Assembly: GCA_903910555.1 (NCBI GenBank)
Contig: CAIVZZ010000001.1
Coordinates: 248,001-312,000 of the forward strand
Direction: 5' to 3'
Length of the DNA stretch: 64,000 nucleotides
Source of the DNA: an uncultured Gemmatimonadota bacterium
GTDB lineage: Bacteria; Gemmatimonadota; Gemmatimonadetes; Gemmatimonadales; Gemmatimonadaceae
Part shown: piece after piece, positions 16,120-23,122 of the stretch
How positions within the stretch are numbered: the stretch's first letter is position 1
How the letters are laid out: each line of letters begins with the position of its first letter
Position numbers and translations under genes: made by a program
The notes under the pieces: generated by a model
The model's database searches: none
Told to the model about the DNA's origin: nothing
The model's input: the letters and a program-made list of their open reading frames with translations, nothing else

Positions 16120-17540
16120 GGCGTTACTCCCGGCGGGCCGCCGATCTTTGTGAGTTCGTCTTCCGTCAGCTTGATCCGCACGCGGTCTTCATGTGTCATC
16201 AGCACGCCGACAACATGCGGTTTGCCAATGATGTACTTGTTGGAATAATCGCGAAGATCCTGCGGCGTGCGCTTGGCCATTTCGTCGATGTACTTCATAT
16301 AGTACTCGAGACCCGACACCGCCCACCAGAATCCAATCGTGTGCGAGAAATCAGAACTCTTCTCCACGCCGAACGCGGTCGTCACCGCACGATTCGCTTT
16401 CGTTGCGTTGAGCTCTTCCTGTGAGAAGTAACCCGGCTTCACCGACTCGCCGAGTTCGAACATCATCGCCTTCAGCGCCTCCCGCAGCTTGTCAGGCGTC
16501 GTCTGTCCGCTCACCGTGATCGGTCCGACATTGTTGAGCGTGTAGTAATTCACCACAACGTCCTGCCAGAGACCGCTGTCCACCAGCTTGTGCCAGAACC
16601 GCGACTGCGGATTGTTCAGCACATCCGAGTACACGTCGGCGGAGAACGTCGCGTTTTCATCACCGCGCACGCTCGGCCCCTGCCACTGCACCAACGCCGA
16701 CACGGCGTTTACCGGCTCTTCGTCGATCACCGCAAGATTTTTCGTCAGCTTCGGCATCGGCGGAACCGGCGCCTTCACAAACGGATCTTCTCCGCGCTTC
16801 CATGGCGTGAAGATTTTCTCTGCGGACGCAAACGCCGCAGCGGGGTTCACATCTCCCGAAATGATCAAGACCGAATTGTTTGGCACGTAATACAAACTCT
16901 TGATCGCGCGCATTTTGTCCGGGGTCACCGTCGCCAGGACATGCCGGTCGCCGATGACATTCTTCCGGCTCCACTCGCCGTCCCACAGCTTCATCCCCAT
17001 TTCCTGCTCAAGTTTGAAGCCGGGCGACGATTCATTGCGATCGTATTCGCCGAGCACAACCTGCCGCTCGCGCTCGAGCTCATCCTGACGGAACTTCGGC
17101 GCGAGGAGTGCGGAGACGAGAAACTTGAGGCCGCCCTCGAGCGAGTCCGCCGAAAGAGTCAGGTAATAGTTGACCTGTTCTTCCTTCGTCGACGCATTGA
17201 ATACGGCGCCCATCTCCGATCCGCGATCCATGAACTGATCGGGGTTTGGATATGTGTCGTTGGCCTTGAAGAACATGTGCTCGAACATGTGTGCGAGCCC
17301 GGCGTACTCAGGCGTCTGCGTGAACGAGCCGTTGCGCACGGTGATCTCGACGGTCACGAGCGGCACGCCGTGATTCTCCACGACGATCACTTCGAGTCCG
17401 TTCGCCATCACCCGCCGCTGGATCGTCTTCTCGAGCTCTGCCCGCTGCGCATGCGCCTGAGGCGCCGCGACCAGCGCGGACAAAACAATGAACGCCGCGC
17501 TGGCGGCCATCGCCGCCCGCCCTTTGATTACCCGCATCAT
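16116..17540 (-). CDS. M16-family zinc metalloprotease (catalytic subunit)
   Basis: A 474-residue secreted protease. The zinc motif HMFEH (H84, E87, H88) is intact. ATG 17540 gives a plausible signal peptide with basic residues, a hydrophobic core and cleavage at AQAHAQ. ATG 17510 would drop the basic residues; the long open frame upstream is murB antisense. The start codon overlaps the murB start codon on the other strand, so each gene's promoter must lie inside the other gene or translation starts slightly further in. Together with the downstream inactive homologue it likely forms a periplasmic M16B heterodimer. Confidence 0.88.
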   Translation of the reverse strand: MMRVIKGRAAMAASAAFIVLSALVAAPQAHAQRAELEKTIQRRVMANGLEVIVVENHGVPLVTVEITVRNGSFTQTPEYAGLAHMFEHMFFKANDTYPNPDQFMDRGSEMGAVFNASTKEEQVNYYLTLSADSLEGGLKFLVSALLAPKFRQDELERERQVVLGEYDRNESSPGFKLEQEMGMKLWDGEWSRKNVIGDRHVLATVTPDKMRAIKSLYYVPNNSVLIISGDVNPAAAFASAEKIFTPWKRGEDPFVKAPVPPMPKLTKNLAVIDEEPVNAVSALVQWQGPSVRGDENATFSADVYSDVLNNPQSRFWHKLVDSGLWQDVVVNYYTLNNVGPITVSGQTTPDKLREALKAMMFELGESVKPGYFSQEELNATKANRAVTTAFGVEKSSDFSHTIGFWWAVSGLEYYMKYIDEMAKRTPQDLRDYSNKYIIGKPHVVGVLMTHEDRVRIKLTEDELTKIGGPPGVTP

Positions 17541-18480
17541 GGCCACTGCCGTATCCGCCCTTCTCGGGAAAAGTTCGTTGGTCGCCGAGCGCCTGCGGAC
17601 CAATGTTCCGCTCGCGCCCTTTACGACATTCAAGATCGGCGGCCCCGCCGACATGCTGTACGATGCCACAGGGGCAGACGACCTCGCAAACTCCGTGACT
17701 GCCGCGCGCGCTGCCGGGATCCCCTTTTTCGTCCTTGGACTGGGCGCCAACATCCTTATTGGCGACGGTGGCTTCAGGGGTCTGGTCATTAGAAACACCG
17801 CGGCCGCCCTCCGGTTTCCCACCTCGACCACCCTTCGCGCCGAAAGCGGCGCGGTGATGGCCGATGTCATCCGCGTGGCGGTCGATCGTGGCCTGTCCGG
17901 TCTGGAGCACTACGTCGGCATTCCGAGCACCGTTGGCGGTGCTGTCTGGCAAAATCTGCACTTTCTCTCGCCCGCGCCGGCACGCGAGCGCACGATGTTC
18001 ATCGCCGAGGTAACGTCGAGCGTCGAGCTGCTCACGCCCATCGGGGGACGATTCGCGGTTAGCGGTGAGGAAATGCGATTTGGGTACGACACCAGCCGTT
18101 TACACGGTTCGGGCGAAGTCGCGCTGGCAGTGACGTTCAATCTCGCGGAGGGCGATCCGATCGCGATGCACCGGGTGATGCAGGAGAATCTGAGCTGGCG
18201 CGGCTCGCGCCACCCGTGGCTCGAGCACCATCCGAGCGCCGGGTCAATCTTCCAGAAGATCGAGGGCGTCGGAGCCGGCCGGCTCATCGATCAATGCGGG
18301 TTGAAGGGTTACGCGATTGGCGGCGCGCAGATTTCTCACATGCACGCCAACATCATCGTCAACCTCGGCGGCGCCACAGCCGGCGACGTGCGCGCGCTGA
18401 TCGCCTTCGCACAGCACGCGGTGTTCGAGAAGTTTGGGCAGAAGCTCGAACCCGAAATCGGGTTTATCGGAGAGTTCTAG
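17539..18480 (+). CDS. murB: UDP-N-acetylmuramate dehydrogenase
   Basis: FAD/NADPH enzyme that reduces UDP-GlcNAc-enolpyruvate to UDP-MurNAc in peptidoglycan synthesis; 313 residues. Visible motifs are the FAD-binding NVPLAPFTTFKIGGPADML and GLGANILIGDGGF, YVGIPSTVGG, the catalytic Ser in HPSAGSIFQK, and the C-terminal Glu in KLEPEIGFIG. ATG 17539 is chosen because an earlier ATG (17488) lies inside the divergent protease signal peptide. It stands alone, apart from the usual mur cluster. Confidence 0.94.
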   Translation: MATAVSALLGKSSLVAERLRTNVPLAPFTTFKIGGPADMLYDATGADDLANSVTAARAAGIPFFVLGLGANILIGDGGFRGLVIRNTAAALRFPTSTTLRAESGAVMADVIRVAVDRGLSGLEHYVGIPSTVGGAVWQNLHFLSPAPARERTMFIAEVTSSVELLTPIGGRFAVSGEEMRFGYDTSRLHGSGEVALAVTFNLAEGDPIAMHRVMQENLSWRGSRHPWLEHHPSAGSIFQKIEGVGAGRLIDQCGLKGYAIGGAQISHMHANIIVNLGGATAGDVRALIAFAQHAVFEKFGQKLEPEIGFIGEF

Positions 18481-18503
18481 TCTGTTTCTGTTCGCCGCGG
18501 CCG

Positions 18504-20705
18504 CTAAAAGATCTGGCCGAAGTCGACCTGCGCCCGCCAGCGATCGATGTGATCCACAGCGCGCGCCATGGAAACCCCCAATGCGCCGCCAAAGAATCGT
18601 AGGCCCAACGCCACGGTAGCGCGCGCATTGCCGGTCACCGTCGACACGGGCAGTGCCGTTGTTCCGCCGAGCCGCAGTATTGATCCCTTCGCGGCGGCGT
18701 CCGACGCACCGGTCCACCCTGTTTGTATCGACGCAGCGAGCGCCGGTGCGAGCGCCGGCAGCCAGTAAATCCTGGTGATCTTGATCGGCGCATCGAGAAT
18801 ATTCAGCCGGTACATCGCGAGCGAGCGGAGAAGGACCGCCTGATTGCCGGCAAATTGTTTGTAGTTGTATCCGGGCAACCCTTCGCTGCTTCCGATTTCA
18901 AAGAGTTGCTGCGGCGGCGCTGCGCCCAGGACGACACCTGCATCAAAACGCGATGCGAACGTCCAGCGTCCCGCGTTTTCACGCATGCTGACGCGCAAAT
19001 CGATGCGCTGAAAATTCAGCTGGCCGTCGCCGCGTAAGTATCCGAGCGCCGCGCCAAATCCCGGCCGGAGATATTCGGCGTTCGCGTCGGAGTGCCACCC
19101 GAGCGTGAACGCGGTGCGAAGATAATTCCCGTTGTCGACACCGCGGTTGGGCAGGTAGCTGGTGTGAAACGGATTTTGCGAGAGCGCTTCGGTCACCGCA
19201 CGGTCGTCGGCCCAACCCGCCTCGAGCCGTGCTTGAAGTCCGGTACTCGCGAACGAACGCGTGACTGACGCGCCGGCACTGTACCGGTCGACGTAGTCAT
19301 AGTCGTCGGTGCTTACGAGTGCGCCGAGTGTCGAGCCGGAATCGAGCGGATCGCGAAAGTCATTGGTGATGTCGAGCGATCGGCCAGCTCGCACGGCGTA
19401 CGACCAGGGGCCCTGAAGGAGCGTCGCGCTCGCGCGTGCGCGTGCGGTGCGCTCATTCCATGCATAGCCGCCGACAGCCCGGAACGTGAGGCCGGGCGCG
19501 GCATCGCGCATCCGCATGACCACGCCGGTTCCGGTGTACAATCCTTCGATGCGATTGAACCGGATGAGATCGCTCAATCGCTCTGCTTCGAGACCGAACT
19601 TCGGCGGACCGTCGGTGCGCCATCGTGCAGGCGCCACGTCCATGAAATCTTCTGTGGTCGTCGTTTGGGTGGCTGCGCCGATATCGCTTTTCCACGCGTG
19701 AAATGCGGACAGTGAATCACGCGTCGCAATCGAGAGAACGTGCGGCCGGGCGCGGAGGGTATCGCGCGGCACGCCTCCGACGATCACCGCACTGTCGGGC
19801 GGCGTGATGACATAATCGCTGAATCGTGAGATGATTCGAAATGCGGCTTTCGCGTCGCCGATGACCGGAAGCATCGCCTGTGCTTCGAATCGTTGGTACG
19901 ACGGCAGCCAGAACTGACCATTCACTTCGCTGTTTACAAGTTCAACGAACGCAATACCGGTCGGACGCACACTGCTGAGCAATTCGCCGAGCACGCCGCC
20001 GGGTGGTCCTTCTGCTGTGGTCGAGAACGAACCGCGCATGCGAACGACATGCTTGCGGTCCGCGTCGAGATCCATTTCGCCGCTGAACACGACTGTGTTG
20101 AACGGCAGCTTTGCTTTCGGCTCGACCAGCAGGCGAACAATGCGTATCTCGCGGTCGCCGACTCGCAGGTGCTCGACCGTGTCGCCACCGCTGAAGCGGT
20201 AGAGGTGCTCGCGATCCACCGAGAGGGGGTGGATCGCGAAGAACGTCGTCGTCGGGCTCGGTTTCCCCCCCGACGCCGAGGGTCGCGATCCGCCGGTACC
20301 GGGACGACGAAACGACGTATCAACACCGAATAAGAGTGAGAGCCGATTGCCATACAGCGACGGAACCACCCACGCGTTGCGAAAGAATCCGATCGTCGCG
20401 ATCTGAAGACCGATCGCCTGCGATCTGTAGCCGATGACGTGCTGTTCGAAGTCGCCCGACCGGCTCCATTGCAGTTCGCTCGCAACCTGCTCGAGCGATT
20501 CCTCGGTCTCGTGCCCTCCGCCATCCCGTTCGCCGATCGCGATCTCGCTCTCGAGCTTTGCGTGGTAACGTCCGAGCGCGGCCGGGACGTGATTGTTCAC
20601 TCTCACCGCGTCGCTCACGAGCGCGCGGAGCGCAGGCGACGAATACGTTGCGGTGTCCGGGACGGTCGCGACCGCGATTTGAGCGGCAAGAAAAAGCGTC
20701 AGCAT
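18504..20705 (-). CDS. Outer-membrane beta-barrel protein, Omp85/surface-antigen-like C-terminus
   Basis: A 733-residue protein beginning with a short signal-like segment (MLTLFLAAQIAVA) and ending in Phe (VDFGQIF), as beta-barrels do. The N-terminal half is soluble-looking; the C-terminal half has alternating amphipathic strands. The stretch GSSEGLPGYNYKQFAGNQAV resembles the GxRGY...GN region of Omp85-family barrels. Function is unknown. Its ATG overlaps the stop of the nucleotidyltransferase-like gene by 7 bases, so it belongs to the three-gene unit whose promoter lies at 21949-21977. Confidence 0.7.
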   Translation of the reverse strand: MLTLFLAAQIAVATVPDTATYSSPALRALVSDAVRVNNHVPAALGRYHAKLESEIAIGERDGGGHETEESLEQVASELQWSRSGDFEQHVIGYRSQAIGLQIATIGFFRNAWVVPSLYGNRLSLLFGVDTSFRRPGTGGSRPSASGGKPSPTTTFFAIHPLSVDREHLYRFSGGDTVEHLRVGDREIRIVRLLVEPKAKLPFNTVVFSGEMDLDADRKHVVRMRGSFSTTAEGPPGGVLGELLSSVRPTGIAFVELVNSEVNGQFWLPSYQRFEAQAMLPVIGDAKAAFRIISRFSDYVITPPDSAVIVGGVPRDTLRARPHVLSIATRDSLSAFHAWKSDIGAATQTTTTEDFMDVAPARWRTDGPPKFGLEAERLSDLIRFNRIEGLYTGTGVVMRMRDAAPGLTFRAVGGYAWNERTARARASATLLQGPWSYAVRAGRSLDITNDFRDPLDSGSTLGALVSTDDYDYVDRYSAGASVTRSFASTGLQARLEAGWADDRAVTEALSQNPFHTSYLPNRGVDNGNYLRTAFTLGWHSDANAEYLRPGFGAALGYLRGDGQLNFQRIDLRVSMRENAGRWTFASRFDAGVVLGAAPPQQLFEIGSSEGLPGYNYKQFAGNQAVLLRSLAMYRLNILDAPIKITRIYWLPALAPALAASIQTGWTGASDAAAKGSILRLGGTTALPVSTVTGNARATVALGLRFFGGALGVSMARAVDHIDRWRAQVDFGQIF

Positions 20706-21406
20706 GCGACGCGGAGCATGCGCGCGCGCACGCGCGCCGCGAGAGACGGAATGACGATCGCGTCGGGAATGGCGCGCTGAATCATCAGCTGGACCGAATC
20801 ATTATTGGCGACGCGCTCCAGCGTCAGCGCGAAAACCGCGCGCAGCTCCTGCGGCGCTGCAGCGCATTCTTTCTCGATTTCTCCCCGGCCTGCAATTAGC
20901 TGAATCGCGCGTTCGAGTTCCGCGCTATCGAGCGCGCTGACGCTGCTCTTCTCAAACGCTGCGCATTCAAGCGCGAGCATCGCCGGCGCTCCGGCGATGC
21001 GAACCGTGATGTGGTCGGCGACGGCCAGTGGGAGGGTAAGCAGCGTTGCGTACTCCAGACAGATTTGCTCCGAATCTCCGTCATCGGCGCGTACCTGTAT
21101 GAGATCGAACGAAGCATCGTCGGCAGCGCGCCAGCGATCTCCGTTTGCAGAACGCCCGACTCGCGTCAGCCCGAGCTTCTGCAAATCAACGGCAAGCCGG
21201 TCGACCATCGAGGTTGATAGCAGCTGCAGGATCGAATCGGCGGCGAAGGTGAGCTGCGGAACTCGCACGGCCGGATCGTTCAGTAGAAGCCCGATGACGG
21301 GCGGACCCGCGAGCACCACTCGGTTGAGGATCGGCTCGATAGCCGCCGCGACCAAGCTCAGGCGCGCACGCGCCGGCAGGATTGCGACCGGCTGAGCGCC
21401 GATCAT
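20699..21406 (-). CDS. Degenerate nucleotidyltransferase-like protein
   Basis: A 235-residue protein. Its layout resembles nucleotidyltransferases that occur beside small HTH proteins (AbiEii-like pairs): VVLAGPPVIGLLLNDP near residue 32 aligns with their VGGAVVGLL-TDP start. The later ADHITVRIAGAPAMLALECAAF and ELERAIQLIAGRGE resemble the conserved IRL-SAP-LATKL and DI-DL-ALI-GR blocks. But the Gly-Gly becomes Gly-Pro and the expected DxD becomes TFAADS, so nucleotidyl transfer is unlikely. The homology is my reading and was not searched. ATGA overlap with the HTH gene upstream; 7-base overlap with the outer-membrane gene downstream. Confidence 0.5.
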   Translation of the reverse strand: MIGAQPVAILPARARLSLVAAAIEPILNRVVLAGPPVIGLLLNDPAVRVPQLTFAADSILQLLSTSMVDRLAVDLQKLGLTRVGRSANGDRWRAADDASFDLIQVRADDGDSEQICLEYATLLTLPLAVADHITVRIAGAPAMLALECAAFEKSSVSALDSAELERAIQLIAGRGEIEKECAAAPQELRAVFALTLERVANNDSVQLMIQRAIPDAIVIPSLAARVRARMLRVAC

Positions 21407-21924
21407 CGTGCGGCGGGTACCGCCAGACGCTCGGCGATCAGGTCGGCCGCGGCGCGTCTGATTCGAGTCGTGCCGACGCGGAGGGCATCGACGATCGTGA
21501 GAAGCTCGTATAACGGCGCATTCGAGCCGGCCAACATGGGCGCTCCAGGAAACAATGGAACGAGCGACTGACCTCTGACTGCACCGCCGGAGTCTGGCCA
21601 GACGAAGCGGTCCGTTGTTTCCACGATTGTCGCGAAGGGATGGGCAGAGTGTGCCGTTGGAACCCCGATGGTCTCAGCCCCGACGATTGGCGGGAACGCG
21701 AACGGTACTCCATTCACAAGAAAGTTCGCGAGTACATCGCCGGCCGGTCGGCGGTCATCGATCAAGACGATGCGAGCCTGGCGCATCCGGCGGACAGCGT
21801 TGTGGCACTCGCCAGTGCTCAAGCCTGTCGATTGAGCGAGCTGTATGAACTGGACGTCAGGAGTTATCGTAAGTTGGCAAGCGACAACAACATCGCTTGG
21901 CCTAAGTGTTGACTGTTTAGCCAT
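21403..21924 (-). CDS. Helix-turn-helix protein paired with the nucleotidyltransferase-like gene
   Basis: A 173-residue protein with an N-terminal winged-helix-like segment (residues 8-55: LRPSDVVVACQLTI, IQLAQSTGLSTGECHNAVRR, ARIVL). A conserved-looking middle follows (NFLVNGVPFAFPP, GVPTAHSAHP, VWPDSGGAVRGQSLVPLFPGA), then a helical C-terminus. The arrangement resembles antitoxin-like regulators encoded just upstream of a nucleotidyltransferase. A perfect 17-bp palindrome lies 10 bases upstream of its ATG and overlaps the predicted -10, which suggests autoregulation. Confidence 0.6.
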   Translation of the reverse strand: MAKQSTLRPSDVVVACQLTITPDVQFIQLAQSTGLSTGECHNAVRRMRQARIVLIDDRRPAGDVLANFLVNGVPFAFPPIVGAETIGVPTAHSAHPFATIVETTDRFVWPDSGGAVRGQSLVPLFPGAPMLAGSNAPLYELLTIVDALRVGTTRIRRAAADLIAERLAVPAAR

Positions 21925-21934
21925 TAAATATAGG

Positions 21935-21951
21935 ATTCATGAATCATGAAT
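21935..21951. promoter_or_regulatory. Perfect palindrome, candidate operator of the HTH operon
   Basis: ATTCATGA-A-TCATGAAT is an 8-bp perfect inverted repeat around one base. It lies 10-27 bases before the HTH start codon and overlaps the predicted -10 element. Its AT content contrasts with the surrounding GC-rich DNA. It is a good candidate site for the HTH protein itself. Confidence 0.6.
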
Positions 21952-21977
21952 ATATGTTGTAACTCCTTGTAAATCAA
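21949..21977 (-). promoter_or_regulatory. Promoter of the HTH / nucleotidyltransferase-like / outer-membrane operon
   Basis: On the minus strand: TTGATT (21977-21972), 17-bp spacer, TATATT (21954-21949). Transcription would start inside or just after the palindrome, giving a short leader of about 15-20 bases. Confidence 0.6.
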
Positions 21978-21987
21978 TACAATCAGA

Positions 21988-22962
21988 TCAATTCCACTTC
22001 AATCCGCGCAGCTGGTCCAAATTCACGTTTCCACCACTGACCACGCTCACAATTTTTGAGCCGGCCGGGGCCTTGATCAGCCCTTTCAGCAACGCTCCGA
22101 CCGGGGCCGCCGCTGCCCCCTCGACCACCAACTTGCTGTGGTGCATGACCCAAAGCATCGCATCAAAAATCTCTGAATCCGGCAACGTTACGATCTCGTC
22201 CACGTTCTCGCGGACAATGTCGAGATTGTGCTGGCCGACCCGTTTCACCCTAAGCCCATCGATTATACAGTCGACCTGATCCAAGGTCACCAGCTCACCA
22301 GCCGCCACACTCCTTTGCATCCCAGGGGCGCCCGATGACTCAACCCCAATAATCCGAACCTTCGGATTGATGCTCTTGATCGCCAGCGAAACTCCGGAAA
22401 TCAGTCCGCCGCCGCCGATCGGAACCAGCACGACATCCACATCCGGCCAGTCCTCCATGATCTCGAGTCCGACCGTCCCCTGGCCGGCAATCAGTTGCAG
22501 ATCATCAAACGGGTGGATGTAGGTAAGACCTCGCTCCTCCACGAGCTGCTTCGCCTTTTCGTTCGCCTCATCCCAAATCAATCCATGCAACACGACCTCG
22601 GCGCCATACGCCTTGGTCGCCTCGATCTTCGACGGCGTGGCGTTCTTCGCCATCACGACCACGGCCTTCATGCCGTGAATTCTCGCGGCGAGCGCCACAC
22701 CCTGGGCATGATTTCCCGCAGACGAGCAAATCACCCCGCTGCGGCGCTGCTCGTCGGTGAGCTGCGGAAATTTGTTGAGCGGCCCGCGGAGCTTGTATGA
22801 CCCCGTTCGCTGGAGGTTTTCCGCCTTGATTCGAACGTCAAACCCCGTGCGTTCGCTCAGCGTCCGCGATGTCAGCAGTGGTGTGTGGTACGCATGCTCC
22901 GACACACGACGCCTCGCGTCTGCGAACTCCGCTTTCCCGGGGTGCTTTTCGTGCGCCGCCAT
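21988..22962 (-). CDS. Threonine/serine dehydratase (PLP, no ACT domain)
   Basis: A fold-type II PLP enzyme of 324 residues that deaminates threonine to 2-oxobutyrate (and serine to pyruvate). The PLP lysine is in GSYKLRGP; the phosphate loop is PIGGGGLISG; SSAGNHAQGVA is the substrate loop. It lacks the C-terminal ACT-like regulatory domains of biosynthetic IlvA, so it fits the shorter catabolic (TdcB-like) or ACT-less biosynthetic form. ATG 22962 is preceded by AGAGGCTGGA, a fair ribosome site. Divergent from the M1 aminopeptidase gene; no other branched-chain gene is nearby. Confidence 0.92.
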   Translation of the reverse strand: MAAHEKHPGKAEFADARRRVSEHAYHTPLLTSRTLSERTGFDVRIKAENLQRTGSYKLRGPLNKFPQLTDEQRRSGVICSSAGNHAQGVALAARIHGMKAVVVMAKNATPSKIEATKAYGAEVVLHGLIWDEANEKAKQLVEERGLTYIHPFDDLQLIAGQGTVGLEIMEDWPDVDVVLVPIGGGGLISGVSLAIKSINPKVRIIGVESSGAPGMQRSVAAGELVTLDQVDCIIDGLRVKRVGQHNLDIVRENVDEIVTLPDSEIFDAMLWVMHHSKLVVEGAAAAPVGALLKGLIKAPAGSKIVSVVSGGNVNLDQLRGLKWN

Positions 22963-23042
22963 TCCAGCCTCTTTCTATAAGAAGTGATGCCAGTCGTTTA
23001 ATCTCGCCGGATCCGCACACGCTCGTAAGACCGGTATCCGTA

Positions 23043-23061
23043 GGTTGCACCTGGTTGCACC
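23043..23061 (+). repeat. Short direct repeat upstream of the M1 aminopeptidase gene
   Basis: GGTTGCACC occurs twice, at 23043-23051 and 23053-23061, one base apart, followed by AACC that could pair with the second copy. It lies about 60 bases before the GTG start at 23123 and might be part of a promoter or operator. Evidence is limited to the repeat itself. Confidence 0.4.
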
Positions 23062-23122
23062 AACCGCGACGCCTCGGCACGTTCCAGTGCCCGACCCAAC
23101 CATTCGGCTTAGAGCAACCCAC

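Noticed and set aside
16590-17792. 400-codon plus-strand frame antisense to the M16 protease and overlapping murB
   Set aside because: Arg/His-rich shadow of the protease; no domain, and it conflicts with both certain genes.
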